This document shows positions 7,601-16,504 of a stretch of DNA of 64,000 nt, piece after piece; within the stretch, counting starts at the first letter, position 1, and each line of letters opens with the position of its first letter. Under the pieces are notes generated by a model. The model worked only from the letters and a program-made list of their open reading frames with translations, was not told the origin of the DNA and made no database searches. The position numbers and the translations under genes are program-made. The stretch is taken from contig FMEL01000001.1 of NCBI GenBank assembly GCA_900066355.1, positions 62,001-126,000 on the forward strand, given 5' to 3'. The stretch comes from an uncultured Ruminococcus sp. (lineage in GTDB: Bacteria; Bacillota; Clostridia; Lachnospirales; Lachnospiraceae).

Positions 7601-9478
7601 TTAGACTTCTTTATAATCAGCGTCTACAACATCATCGCCATAACCAGATTCATTTCCGCCCTGAGCTGCACCTGCACCTGCTCCCGGGTTCGGACCTGCC
7701 TGACCGCCGGCCTGCTGTGTCTGCTCATACATTTTTGCGAAAAGTTTCTGAGCACTTTCCATCATTTTTTCCTGAGCTGCTTTGATATCTGCGATCTGAG
7801 CATCTGTCATTTCTGCATTTGCTGTCTGAGCAAGGAGATCTTTCAGTGCATTCAGATCTGTCTCAACTGCTGCTTTGTCGTTGGCGTCAATCTTATCTCC
7901 GGCTTCTTTCAGTGCATTCTCAACCTGGAATACCATGGAATCTGCATTGTTTCTTGTATCGATTCCCTCTTTACGTTTCTTATCCTGAGCTTCGAATTCA
8001 GCAGCTTCTTTGACTGCTTTGTCAATTTCAGAATCAGACATGTTGGAACCGGCTGTGATTGTGATGTGCTGTTCTTTTCCTGTACCAAGATCCTTAGCGG
8101 ATACGTTTACGATACCGTTGGCATCAATATCAAATGTAACTTCAATCTGCGGAACACCACGACGTGCCGGCGGGATTCCGTCCAGACGGAACTGACCGAG
8201 GGATTTGTTATCTTTCGCGAACTGACGCTCACCCTGTACTACATTGATATCTACAGCTGTCTGGTTGTCTGCTGCTGTGGAGAAGATCTGGCTCTTCTTT
8301 GTCGGGATAGTTGTATTTCTCTCGATCAGACGAGTTGCGATACCACCCATTGTCTCGATGGACAGTGACAGCGGAGTAACATCCAGAAGAAGGATATCAC
8401 CGGCACCTGCATCACCGGCAAGTTTACCACCCTGTACGGAGGCACCAAGTGCAACGCACTCATCCGGGTTCAGATTTTTGCTTGGCTCTTTACCTGTGAG
8501 CTGTTTTACTTTGTCCTGTACAGCCGGAATACGTGTAGATCCACCTACCAGAAGTACCTGACCAAGTTCGGAAGCTGTGATTCCTGCGTCAGACAGTGCA
8601 CGGCGAACCGGCTCTGCTGTCTTTTCTACGAGATCATGTGTCAGCTCATCGAATTTAGCTCTTGTAAGGTTCATATCGAAATGCTTCGGTCCTTCTGCTG
8701 TTGCAGTGATGAACGGAAGGTTGATGTTTGTTGTTGTTGCGGAAGAAAGTTCTTTTTTAGCTTTCTCTGCTGCTTCTTTCAGTCTCTGAAGAGCCATCTT
8801 ATCATTGCTTAAGTCTACGCCTTCTGCTTTCTTGAATTCTTCGATCATCCAGTCTGTAACTTTCTGGTCAAAGTCATCACCACCAAGACGGTTGTTACCA
8901 GCTGTGGAAAGAACTTCGATAACACCATCACCGATCTCGATAACGGATACATCGAATGTACCGCCACCTAAGTCGTAAACCATGATCTTCTGTTCTTTTT
9001 CGTTGTCAAGTCCGTATGCAAGAGCTGCTGCTGTAGGTTCGTTGATGATACGTTTTACATCAAGACCAGCAATCTTACCTGCATCTTTGGTTGCCTGACG
9101 CTGAGCATCGTTGAAGTATGCCGGAACTGTAATAACTGCTTCTGAAACAGTTTCTCCAAGATATCCTTCTGCATCTTTTTTCAGTTTCTGAAGAATCATA
9201 GCTGAAATTTCCTGAGGAGAATATTTCTTCTCATCGATTGTTACACGATAATCTGTACCCATCTCTCTCTTAATGGAAGAGATTGTTCTGTCTGCGTTTG
9301 TTACGGCCTGACGTTTTGCAGGTTCACCTACAAGACGCTCACCTGTCTTTGTGAAAGCGACTACAGATGGTGTAGTTCTAGCTCCTTCTGTATTTGCGAT
9401 AACGGTCGGCTGTCCACCTTCCATTACAGCTACACAACTGTTTGTTGTACCTAAGTCAATACCAATAATTTTTCCCAT
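7601..9478 (-). CDS. dnaK: Chaperone DnaK (Hsp70)
   Basis: A 625-aa Hsp70 ATPase chaperone. Seen: nucleotide-binding domain starting GKIIGIDLGTTNSCVAV, the phosphate motif VYDLGGGTFDVSV, the LLVGGSTRIPAVQ motif, a substrate-binding domain, and a Gly/Ala-rich tail ending in DDVVDADYKEV as in Gram-positive DnaK. AGGAGG precedes the ATG. Third gene of the HrcA operon; works with GrpE and DnaJ encoded on either side. The 240-base gap before it holds a heavily structured element. Confidence 0.98.
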   Translation of the reverse strand: MGKIIGIDLGTTNSCVAVMEGGQPTVIANTEGARTTPSVVAFTKTGERLVGEPAKRQAVTNADRTISSIKREMGTDYRVTIDEKKYSPQEISAMILQKLKKDAEGYLGETVSEAVITVPAYFNDAQRQATKDAGKIAGLDVKRIINEPTAAALAYGLDNEKEQKIMVYDLGGGTFDVSVIEIGDGVIEVLSTAGNNRLGGDDFDQKVTDWMIEEFKKAEGVDLSNDKMALQRLKEAAEKAKKELSSATTTNINLPFITATAEGPKHFDMNLTRAKFDELTHDLVEKTAEPVRRALSDAGITASELGQVLLVGGSTRIPAVQDKVKQLTGKEPSKNLNPDECVALGASVQGGKLAGDAGAGDILLLDVTPLSLSIETMGGIATRLIERNTTIPTKKSQIFSTAADNQTAVDINVVQGERQFAKDNKSLGQFRLDGIPPARRGVPQIEVTFDIDANGIVNVSAKDLGTGKEQHITITAGSNMSDSEIDKAVKEAAEFEAQDKKRKEGIDTRNNADSMVFQVENALKEAGDKIDANDKAAVETDLNALKDLLAQTANAEMTDAQIADIKAAQEKMMESAQKLFAKMYEQTQQAGGQAGPNPGAGAGAAQGGNESGYGDDVVDADYKEV

Positions 9479-9536
9479 GATAATGTTCCTCCTGTTTATT
9501 CTAAGATTATTAAATATTCAATTAAGGAAGTTCGAT

Positions 9537-9720
9537 TCACTAAATTCGTCTCTCCCTACGGTCGGACTCATTAAGTTCCTTCGAACGACCTTTAAGTGTC
9601 CCTCCGAAATCAAGATGCTCATCGCATCTTACGTGCTTCGCACTTCTGATTTCGTCAGGATCGTGCCAGAAAAAGCAAATGTCTGCTTCGCAGCCGCTTC
9701 CTTTTTCCTTGAGCACGATC
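9537..9720 (-). repeat. Multi-hairpin intergenic element between grpE and dnaK
   Basis: Read in the operon sense, the gap folds into several nested stems. GATCGTGC (9720-9713) pairs with GCACGATC (9666-9659) and encloses CTGC-GAA-GCAG. GAAATCA pairs with TGATTTC (about 9656-9606) and encloses GTGC-GAA-GCAC and AGATGC/GCATCT, giving a three-way junction. Then GGTCG pairs with CGACC around GTTC-GAAG-GAAC. The first stem begins inside the grpE stop codon. No ORF is supported here. It could be a mobile intergenic repeat or an mRNA-processing region; the function is unknown. Confidence 0.6.
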
Positions 9721-10351
9721 AGTTTGCAACTTTAACCATGCTGTGGCGGACTACAAATCCCTTATAGGTGTATCCTTTCTGAAGTTCCTCCACAATAATA
9801 TTGTCTCCAACGGATTCGTCTTCTACATGCATTACTGCATTGTGAAGATCCGGATTGAATTCTTTGTCAACGGCTTCGATCGGCTCTACTCCCAAGCTCT
9901 CCAGTGTAGTGGTGAGCTGTTTGTAGATTTTTTCCATGCCCTCAGCAAACGGATCACCTTCCGTTGCCTGTGCAAGGCCTCTTTCAAAGTTATCTACCAC
10001 CGGAAGGATTTTCTCAATAATATCCTTCGCTCCAATGATATACATGCTGGATTTTTCTTTTTCCGTACGTTTACGGAAGTTATCAAACTCAGCCATGTTT
10101 CGTTTTAAACGGTCTGTCAGATCTTCGATCTGCTGTTCCAGTTTATTATCTTTTTTCTTTTTGCCAAAGAAAGATGTCTTTCCTTTTGATTCTTTCTCAT
10201 CTGCGGCATCCGCTTCTTTTTCTCCTTCCGGATTCTCTCCTGCGGTTGCCTCCGGCGATTCTTCGACTGGTTCTGTTACAGGTTCTTCAGTCTCCGGAAC
10301 TTCTTTCTCTGCTTCGTCCTGCACACCAGTTGTTTTTGTTGTTTCTGACAC
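9719..10351 (-). CDS. grpE: Nucleotide exchange factor GrpE
   Basis: A 210-aa GrpE that releases ADP from DnaK. Seen: a long acidic, low-complexity N-terminus (about 1-75, rich in Glu/Pro), a coiled-coil helix with LKRNMAEFDNFRKRTEKE (about 88-105), and the beta domain with VEPIEAVDKEFNPDLHNAVMH. The start codon is GTG with only a weak purine-rich site upstream; no ATG is better placed. It follows hrcA by 30 bases, in the order hrcA-grpE-dnaK-dnaJ. Confidence 0.95.
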   Translation of the reverse strand: MSETTKTTGVQDEAEKEVPETEEPVTEPVEESPEATAGENPEGEKEADAADEKESKGKTSFFGKKKKDNKLEQQIEDLTDRLKRNMAEFDNFRKRTEKEKSSMYIIGAKDIIEKILPVVDNFERGLAQATEGDPFAEGMEKIYKQLTTTLESLGVEPIEAVDKEFNPDLHNAVMHVEDESVGDNIIVEELQKGYTYKGFVVRHSMVKVAN

Positions 10352-10381
10352 GTTTCTTCTACCGCCTTTCCAGTTTGACAG

Positions 10382-11434
10382 CTAACTGTCTTGGTTATTT
10401 TTATTTTTTTTGAATACCTCGTCGAGTTCGACCTTGAGGGTCTTCAGACTATTTACTACATTTTCATAATCCATTCGCTTCGGTCCTACGATACCGATTG
10501 TTCCATGCATACCCTCGCCCAGTTCATAAGTAGCAGTAACAACACTGCAGTCTTTCATGGTCGAGATCGGAAGTTCATCTCCGATGTACACCTGAACTCC
10601 GGTATTATCATCCGCCATCCGTTCTTTGACCAGATCAACCAGCTGCTGCTTTTCTTCGAAAGTAGAAATCAATTCGGTTGCCTTCGTCTTGTCGGACAGT
10701 TCCGGATATTTAAAAAAGTTCGTCGCACCTGACGTATAGATTTCCAGATCATCTTCATCAACATGAATCGTAGCTGCAACTGCATCCAGTACTCTTGCAA
10801 CCAGTCCGCTGTGAATACCTGCCTGTTCTTTCAGTCTGGCAATCATTCCCAGATTGATATCCTGAATCGGCAGTCCGTTCAGATTGGTATTAAGAAGTAA
10901 ATTCAGTTTCAGGAGTGTCTCATCATCCATCTCTTCATCCAGATCAATAATCTGGTTACGAATGACATTTCCCTCACATACAACCACTGCTACAAGCTGC
11001 TGTTCATTAACACGGGACAACTGAATAAATTTCAGTTTGTTTCCGCTGTACTGGGGAACCGAAACCATCGTTGCATAATTTGTATTGGAAGCAAGGACGC
11101 GTGCTACATTCTTAAGCACTTTTTCCATCTTGTCTGTCTTCTCAATCATCAGATTACGAATCTCTTCGATCTCGTCTTCCTTTTCCTTCATCAGCTCATC
11201 CACATAAAGGCGATAACCCTTGTCAGAAGGGATTCTTCCTGCCGACGTATGTGGCTGTACGATGTAGCCCATATCTGTCAAGTCAGACATCTCATTCCGG
11301 ATCGTTGCTGAGCTGACATTCAGATCGGCGTCCTTGGATATCGTCCTTGAACCGACCGGTTCACCTGTCTCCATGTATGTCTTAATGATTGCTTTCAGGA
11401 TTCGTTTCTTACGATCCGTCAACTGTTCATCCAT
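10382..11434 (-). CDS. hrcA: Heat-inducible transcription repressor HrcA
   Basis: A 350-aa repressor that binds CIRCE and is activated by GroEL. Seen: N-terminal winged helix (LTDRKKRILKAIIKTYMETGEPVGSRT region, DLNVSSATIRNEMSDL recognition helix), then the GAF-like dimerisation domain, ending in a Lys/Asn-rich tail. AAGGAG lies eight bases before the ATG. First gene of its own operon, so it is autoregulated through the perfect CIRCE at 11462-11488. Confidence 0.97.
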   Translation of the reverse strand: MDEQLTDRKKRILKAIIKTYMETGEPVGSRTISKDADLNVSSATIRNEMSDLTDMGYIVQPHTSAGRIPSDKGYRLYVDELMKEKEDEIEEIRNLMIEKTDKMEKVLKNVARVLASNTNYATMVSVPQYSGNKLKFIQLSRVNEQQLVAVVVCEGNVIRNQIIDLDEEMDDETLLKLNLLLNTNLNGLPIQDINLGMIARLKEQAGIHSGLVARVLDAVAATIHVDEDDLEIYTSGATNFFKYPELSDKTKATELISTFEEKQQLVDLVKERMADDNTGVQVYIGDELPISTMKDCSVVTATYELGEGMHGTIGIVGPKRMDYENVVNSLKTLKVELDEVFKKNKNNQDS

Positions 11435-11461
11435 GTTCCCAGCTCCTTTCCGCCTTATTTG

Positions 11462-11488
11462 TTAGCACTCAATAATGAGGAGTGCTAA
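11462..11488. promoter_or_regulatory. CIRCE operator (HrcA binding site)
   Basis: TTAGCACTC (11462-11470), nine-base spacer, GAGTGCTAA (11480-11488): an exact match to the CIRCE consensus. It lies between the promoter and the hrcA start, so it is also present in the 5' end of the mRNA. Confidence 0.97.
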
Positions 11489-11501
11489 CATCTATACTGT
11501 T

Positions 11502-11530
11502 AAGATAGCACTGTCATTATTGTTTGTCAA
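11502..11530 (-). promoter_or_regulatory. Promoter of hrcA-grpE-dnaK-dnaJ
   Basis: On the minus strand TTGACA (11530-11525), a 17-base spacer and TATCTT (11507-11502), just upstream of CIRCE. It fits vegetative sigma-A recognition with repression by HrcA. Confidence 0.85.
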
Positions 11531-11557
11531 CAGATAATTACTAATTTTTTTAAAAAT

Positions 11558-11637
11558 CAAAAAAAATCACAGTACAGACACAAATCGGAAAAATCTGTCT
11601 TTCCCCTCTGTTCCTTTGTGTCAGATCTACTGTGATT
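11558..11637 (-). terminator. Terminator of the aminotransferase gene
   Basis: Minus strand: AATCACAGTA and GACACAAA arms pair with TTTGTGTC and TACTGTGATT (11637-11565), followed by a run of T. It lies about 60 bases after the aminotransferase stop and shields the heat-shock promoter. Confidence 0.8.
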
Positions 11638-11698
11638 ATGTAAAATTCTGTTCTTAATTTATTGTAAATAAATCTTTCTGCAGATATGTGCTGCTTCC

Positions 11699-12856
11699 TC
11701 AGATTCCGCTTCTGCGGATTGCATCTATTACCTCGCGGATCTTATCCGGCGGCAGTACAAGCGCAAAACGTACATATCCTTCTCCATGCGGTCCGAAACT
11801 TGCACCAGGAGTTACGATAACGCCAGCTTTTTCCATCAATTCCATACAGAATGCCATACTGTCAGTGCGTCCACCCGGAATTCTTGCCCAGACAAACATG
11901 GTTCCCTTTCCATTCGGAAGATCCCAGCCGATTTCCCGAAGGCCATTACAAAGTGCATCACGTCTTTCCTGATACATATTGCACTGCTCCTGTACACTTT
12001 CCAGCGGACCGTTCAGTGCCGCAATAGCTGCTTTCTGTATTGGAAGGAACATGCCAAAATCAATCTGGCTTCTTAATTTACGAAGTGCTGCGATCACATC
12101 CGGACGACCTACCAGAAAACTGATTCTCGCACCGGTTACATTAAAGGACTTGGAAAGGCTGAAAAATTCCACACCAACTTCCCTCGCTCCTTCTGTAGAA
12201 AGGAAGCTTCCGCCATGCGCTCCGTCAAAGATAATATCACTGTATGCATTATCATGAATGATCAGAATATCATACTTACGCGCAAACTCTACGATTTCTT
12301 CGTATATCCCTGGTGTGGCAATACTTCCGACCGGATTGGACGGCAGGGAAACAACCATGTGTCTGGCTTTCTTAGCCACTTCTTCCGGGATGTCCTTTAC
12401 ATATGGAAGGAAATCATGTTCTGCTACCAGCGGATAATAGTAAGGCTTCGCGCCTGCCATCAGACTTCCTGCGGCAAATACCGGATAACACGGATCCGGA
12501 AGCAGTACCACATCGCCTTCATCACAAAGCGCCATCCCCAGATGTCCCATACCTTCCTGACTTCCGTAAACGGTCATGACCATATCCGGTGTCAGTTCCA
12601 CATCAAATCGTTTCTTATAATAAGCACAGACTGCCTCGAGCAATTCCGGAAGATCACGAAGACTGTACTTCCAGTTATTGTCATCCATTGCCGCTTCTGC
12701 AAGCGCTTTCTTGATGTGGTCCGGTGTCTTAAAATCCGGTGTTCCCACACTCATATTATAAATTTTCATCCCCTGCTGTTCCAGCTCCATACGGCGATTA
12801 TTCAGGGCTGCAAAAATTTCCTCTCCAAATCTGTCTAGTCTTTTGGAAAACTGCAT
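11699..12856 (-). CDS. PLP-dependent class I/II aminotransferase
   Basis: A 385-aa fold-type I aminotransferase, cytoplasmic. Seen: N-terminal substrate region with MSVGTPDFKTPDHI, an aromatic cofactor-stacking region, PLP-contacting SLPSNPVGSIA and HDNAYSDI, the PLP lysine in SLSKSFNVTGAR (about residue 233), and the C-terminal Arg in GYVRFAL that binds the substrate carboxylate. It resembles LL-diaminopimelate or aspartate/alanine aminotransferases, but the sequence alone does not fix the substrate. Monocistronic, with a strong terminator. Confidence 0.88.
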   Translation of the reverse strand: MQFSKRLDRFGEEIFAALNNRRMELEQQGMKIYNMSVGTPDFKTPDHIKKALAEAAMDDNNWKYSLRDLPELLEAVCAYYKKRFDVELTPDMVMTVYGSQEGMGHLGMALCDEGDVVLLPDPCYPVFAAGSLMAGAKPYYYPLVAEHDFLPYVKDIPEEVAKKARHMVVSLPSNPVGSIATPGIYEEIVEFARKYDILIIHDNAYSDIIFDGAHGGSFLSTEGAREVGVEFFSLSKSFNVTGARISFLVGRPDVIAALRKLRSQIDFGMFLPIQKAAIAALNGPLESVQEQCNMYQERRDALCNGLREIGWDLPNGKGTMFVWARIPGGRTDSMAFCMELMEKAGVIVTPGASFGPHGEGYVRFALVLPPDKIREVIDAIRRSGI

Positions 12857-12977
12857 ATTTCTATCCTTCTTTCGTGTCGTGCTCGTTTTATTTTAGCACG
12901 CTCTCCATCACTGTACAAGCGTAAAGTAAAAATTAATCACACGCTACGCGGATAAGCTCTGACATTTTCCCTGTATC

Positions 12978-15041
12978 TCATGAATCCATCTCATCCAGAT
13001 TTTTCTTAAGCTCAATCATCTTGTCACGCAGTTCTGCGGCCTGTTCGAAATTCAGATCTGCGGCCGCTGCGCGCATCTGCTTTTCCACCTGTCCAATCAG
13101 TTTTGTCAGTTCTTTCCTTGTCATGGATTCCGGATCTTTCTTCAGTTTATCTTCTGTCTCAGCAACGGCCCTGGAAACAGTAATCAGATCGCGTACTGCC
13201 TTTTTGATCGTGGTCGGTGTAATTCCATGTTCTTTATTGTATGCTTCCTGAATATTTCTTCTTCGCTCAGTCTCCTGAATTGCCTTTCGCATGGAATCCG
13301 TCATCACATCAGCATACATAATAACATGACCTTCGCTGTTACGGGCAGCACGTCCGATCGTCTGGATCAGGGAAACTTCTGAACGCAGGAATCCTTCTTT
13401 ATCCGCATCCAGAATGGCTACCAGTGTGATTTCCGGAATGTCCAGACCTTCTCGCAGAAGGTTGATTCCTACCAGTACATCAAAAACGTCCAGACGCATA
13501 TCCCTGATGATCTCCGCGCGCTCAAGGGTATCAATATCTGAGTGGAGATAACGTACACGAATGCCGACATCTTTCATATAATCCGTCAGATCTTCCGCCA
13601 TACGTTTTGTCAGTGTCGTGATAAGGATCTTATTGCCCTTTTCTACTTCTTTATTGACTTCTCCGATCAGGTCATCGATCTGCCCTTCCACCGGACGCAC
13701 CTCAACCTTCGGATCCAGAAGTCCGGTCGGGCGGATGATCTGCTCTGCGCGGAGCATCTCATGATCCGCCTCATACTGTCCCGGTGTCGCCGAGACAAAC
13801 ATCACCTGATCCAGTTTGTTTTCGAATTCATCAAAACTCAACGGACGATTGTCCTTCGCAGACGGCAGGCGGAACCCATAATCCACCAGTGTCTGTTTAC
13901 GGCTCTGATCACCGGCATACATACCGCCAACCTGTGAGACGGTTTTGTGGGACTCATCTATAATAAGAAGAAAATCATCTTTAAAATAGTCCATCAGCGT
14001 ATACGGCGGCTGTCCCGGTGCCAGGCCGGTAAGGTGTCGTGAGTAATTCTCAATGCCGGAACAGAATCCGGTTTCTTTCATCATTTCTACATCGAAATTT
14101 GTCCTCTCGGCAATACGCTGTGCCTCGATCAGCTTGTCCTCACCTTTAAAATAGGCAACCTGTTCTTTCATTTCTTCGAGGATGGCATCTGCGGCTCTCT
14201 GAATCTGGCTCTGTGGCACAACATAATGAGATGCCGGGAAAATCGCGGCATGTTTCAGTTCACTGCGAATTTCACCAGTCAGGACATCTACTTCTGTAAT
14301 GCGGTCGATCTCGTCTCCGAAAAATTCTACACGGATCGCACGGTCAGAATAGTTGGCAGGAAAAATCTCCAGTACATCACCCCGCGCACGGAATGTACCT
14401 CGATGAAAATCCATTTCATTACGATTGTACTGAATGTCGATCAGCGCTTTGATCACATCATCTCTGTCTTTCTCCATTCCCGGACGAAGTGAAATCATCA
14501 TATCAAAGAACTCTTCCGGCGCGCCCAGACCATAAATACAGGAAACAGAGGATACAACGATTACATCCCTGCGCTCACAGAGAGCCGCCGTTGCCGATAA
14601 TCGCAACTTATCGATTTCATCATTTGTGGAGGCATCTTTTGCAATATAGGTGTCTGTAGATGGCACATATGCCTCCGGCTGGTAGTAGTCGTAATAGGAG
14701 ACAAAATACTCCACTGCGTTCTCAGGGAAGAATTCTTTCATTTCACCGTAAAGCTGCGCTGCCAGTGTTTTATTGTGTGCAAGTACCAGAGTTGGTTTAT
14801 TTAACTGTGCGATGACATTTGCCATCGTAAATGTCTTACCGGAACCGGTAACTCCCAGCAGAGTCTCGAACTGGTTGCCTTCCTTGAAGCCTTTTACAAG
14901 CTCTGCAATCGCCTGTGGCTGGTCTCCGGTTGGCTTATATGGGGCTTTTAATTTAAAAGCATGTCCGCCCTGCGGGCTGCTTTTATGAGCAAGTAGCTGA
15001 CTATTGTCAGCGGATTGCGAATGTCCTTTTTCTGCATTCAT
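12978..15041 (-). CDS. uvrB: Excinuclease ABC subunit B (UvrB) with unusual N-terminal extension
   Basis: A 687-aa DNA repair helicase that receives damage from UvrA and recruits UvrC. Seen: Walker A GVTGSGKTFT, the beta-hairpin YYDYYQPEAYVP, helicase motifs (LIIDESHKT, VSATPG, IQTIGRAARNSEG) and the C-terminal UVR motif (FEQAAELRDKM). The start is taken at 15041 because GGAGGG lies seven bases upstream; an ATG 15 bases earlier overlaps that site. About 28 residues precede the usual UvrB beginning (FKLKAPYKPTGDQPQ). They are encoded by two perfect hairpins (14955-14984 and 14996-15011), and no in-frame start lies nearer the domain. Confidence 0.95.
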   Translation of the reverse strand: MNAEKGHSQSADNSQLLAHKSSPQGGHAFKLKAPYKPTGDQPQAIAELVKGFKEGNQFETLLGVTGSGKTFTMANVIAQLNKPTLVLAHNKTLAAQLYGEMKEFFPENAVEYFVSYYDYYQPEAYVPSTDTYIAKDASTNDEIDKLRLSATAALCERRDVIVVSSVSCIYGLGAPEEFFDMMISLRPGMEKDRDDVIKALIDIQYNRNEMDFHRGTFRARGDVLEIFPANYSDRAIRVEFFGDEIDRITEVDVLTGEIRSELKHAAIFPASHYVVPQSQIQRAADAILEEMKEQVAYFKGEDKLIEAQRIAERTNFDVEMMKETGFCSGIENYSRHLTGLAPGQPPYTLMDYFKDDFLLIIDESHKTVSQVGGMYAGDQSRKQTLVDYGFRLPSAKDNRPLSFDEFENKLDQVMFVSATPGQYEADHEMLRAEQIIRPTGLLDPKVEVRPVEGQIDDLIGEVNKEVEKGNKILITTLTKRMAEDLTDYMKDVGIRVRYLHSDIDTLERAEIIRDMRLDVFDVLVGINLLREGLDIPEITLVAILDADKEGFLRSEVSLIQTIGRAARNSEGHVIMYADVMTDSMRKAIQETERRRNIQEAYNKEHGITPTTIKKAVRDLITVSRAVAETEDKLKKDPESMTRKELTKLIGQVEKQMRAAAADLNFEQAAELRDKMIELKKNLDEMDS
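14955..15011. repeat. Two hairpins inside the 5' end of uvrB
   Basis: AAAAGC/GCTTTT enclosing GCCC-TGC-GGGC (14955-14984), and GCTGAC-TATT-GTCAGC (14996-15011). They encode the non-conserved residues that precede the UvrB fold. Confidence 0.65.
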
Positions 15042-15511
15042 GGTAAATCCCTCCATTTGTGACTTTTACTATGATCATTATCAGCCAAAAATTCGTATCC
15101 AGATTCGTAACGAAAAGCTCATTTTTATAGTGAATAGATGTGTTTCTCACCTCGTTACGAATAAAAGTCACAAAACTAATATTTGCGGATAAAACAGCAC
15201 TCGGAAATACCTGATGATACCAGGCTCCGGTTCTGTCATATTTTTACTGTTTGTTCTTGTAACAGTCCCTATTATATCAGACATTTTTTTGAAAGTATAT
15301 AGATGGAGGCAAGAAAAAAGTACAAATGTTCGATTCTCATTTGCACTTTTCTCTCTTACTACTATTCTATTTTTCATCATGCTGAGTTGAAATATTCCTC
15401 ATAAAATAAAGCGCTATTTTCTACAAATATTTTTATATTATATCATCCACACATGAAATCAAATACATAGTACTGTGAAATCAAAGTAAATATTTCTATC
15501 AACAGAACCTT
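15042..15511 (-). other. Intergenic region: structured uvrB leader
   Basis: About 470 bases without a supported gene. Nested inverted repeats fill the leader just upstream of the uvrB ribosome site: GTGACTTTTA (15059-15068) with TAAAAGTCAC (15162-15171), and inside it ATTCGTAACG (15103-15112) with CGTTACGAAT (15153-15162). The rest is AT-rich with extended -10 candidates. I see no recognisable riboswitch or LexA box. Confidence 0.5.
15271..15279 (-). promoter_or_regulatory. Extended -10 promoter candidate for uvrB
   Basis: Minus strand TGATATAAT (15279-15271), an exact extended -10, about 230 bases before the uvrB start; there is no clear -35. A second TGATATAAT occurs at 15445-15437, further upstream on the same strand. 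Confidence 0.45.
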
Positions 15512-16312
15512 TTATGACAACATCTCTTTCACACAAATACTTCGATAATCACTTGGTGATATTTTATATCTTTCTTTAAATACTCGGTTAAACGTTCTCT
15601 GACTTTCAAATCCACTATCCAGACAAATGTTTGTAATAGAATCACTCGTATTTTCCAAACGATGGCATGCATAGTTCAGCCTTGCATCGTTAAGATATTG
15701 ATTAAAGTTTCTATGGAATGTCTTGGAAAAGAGTCTGGATAAAACATATTTGCTCACCCCCAGATCTTTTGCCATCTCTTCCAGAGAAAACTTCTTCTTG
15801 AAATTTGCTGATATATAGGAAACTGTCTGGTAAATAAGATCGTTGCTCCCCACACTGCTCTTTTCTACCAAATTTAATTTTCCTATGCATCGTGCCAACA
15901 CAATTTGAAGATATGCCTGTGCAACAGTAATATCCGACTGTTCTGTCTCTAAAATTGCATTTATAACCCTATATACCTCCGGTTCAACCTTTTCCACTTT
16001 GATGATTGGGTATTCAGGAGCCATGGATTGCATGATATCTGCAAATTTGACTATCGTAAATGGCGATGCGATCAGATAAGTCGCTTTATTTACACCGGGT
16101 GTCAGTACCTGATAGTGATGAATAACATCTGGAAATACAAAGCCTATATCTCCTTTTTCCATATGGTATAGTTCCTGTCCGACACCAAGTTCTAATGATC
16201 CACTTGTTACACAAACGATCTCCAGTGCATTATGAAGATGTGGTTCAATATGTTTTGACTTCCTATTTATTGCTATAATCTCCTCTTTTGTGTCAACATA
16301 TTTTAACTGCAT
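15512..16312 (-). CDS. AraC-family transcriptional regulator
   Basis: A 266-aa regulator. Seen: N-terminal cupin-like ligand domain (HIEPHLHNALEIVCVTSGSLE, KGDIGFVFPDVIHHY) and a C-terminal pair of helix-turn-helix motifs (FSLEEMAKDLGVSKYVLSRLFS and ITNICLDSGFESQRTFNRVFK). The start at 16312 is set by GGGGAG six bases upstream; the frame is open for 39 more codons, but that stretch overlaps the divergent small ORF's promoter. It lies next to the lactose-type symporter and beta-galactosidase genes, so sugar-responsive control is possible but unproven; the other AraC gene is better placed for that. Confidence 0.88.
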   Translation of the reverse strand: MQLKYVDTKEEIIAINRKSKHIEPHLHNALEIVCVTSGSLELGVGQELYHMEKGDIGFVFPDVIHHYQVLTPGVNKATYLIASPFTIVKFADIMQSMAPEYPIIKVEKVEPEVYRVINAILETEQSDITVAQAYLQIVLARCIGKLNLVEKSSVGSNDLIYQTVSYISANFKKKFSLEEMAKDLGVSKYVLSRLFSKTFHRNFNQYLNDARLNYACHRLENTSDSITNICLDSGFESQRTFNRVFKERYKISPSDYRSICVKEMLS

Positions 16313-16355
16313 GAAATACTCCCCTTTGCAACATTTGTCTATATCTTCTTTCGAT

Positions 16356-16384
16356 TTGGCAAGCAATCCTTTTACACCTATCTT
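16356..16384 (+). promoter_or_regulatory. Promoter candidate of the 25-codon ORF
   Basis: TTGGCA (16356-16361), 17-base spacer, TATCTT (16379-16384), 37 bases before the small ORF start. A TATAAT-like TTATAATC overlaps just downstream. Confidence 0.45.
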
Positions 16385-16421
16385 ATAATCAACTTGTAAA
16401 TAAGGAAAGGAGGAATTGCAA

Positions 16422-16499
16422 ATGAGCAACCTAAAAAAATATCTGAATGACCTTTTAGTATTCTACACTGAATATTTTGAGCATCCTTACCATGTATAA
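16422..16499 (+). CDS. Small 25-residue peptide with overlapping hairpins
   Basis: ATG at 16422, preceded by AAAGGAGG with an eight-base spacing, the best ribosome site nearby. The peptide begins MSNLKKYLND and ends EYFEHPYHV; it is rich in Tyr/Phe/Leu and has no obvious membrane helix. It is divergent from the AraC gene. Its own codons (CCTTTTAGTATT, 16451-16462) pair perfectly with AATACTAAAAGG (16499-16510), which overlaps the 5' arm of the following terminator, an attenuator-like arrangement. No plus-strand gene follows, so a stand-alone peptide or regulatory RNA is more likely than a leader. Family unknown to me. Confidence 0.55.
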   Translation: MSNLKKYLNDLLVFYTEYFEHPYHV

Positions 16500-16504
16500 A
16501 TACT

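Noticed and set aside
7592..8368. A 258-codon plus-strand frame opposite dnaK
   Set aside because: Antisense of a highly conserved gene, Cys-rich, no ribosome site.
15168..15380. A 70-codon minus-strand frame upstream of uvrB
   Set aside because: No ribosome site, overlaps the likely promoter and leader repeats, and the sequence has no protein-like pattern.
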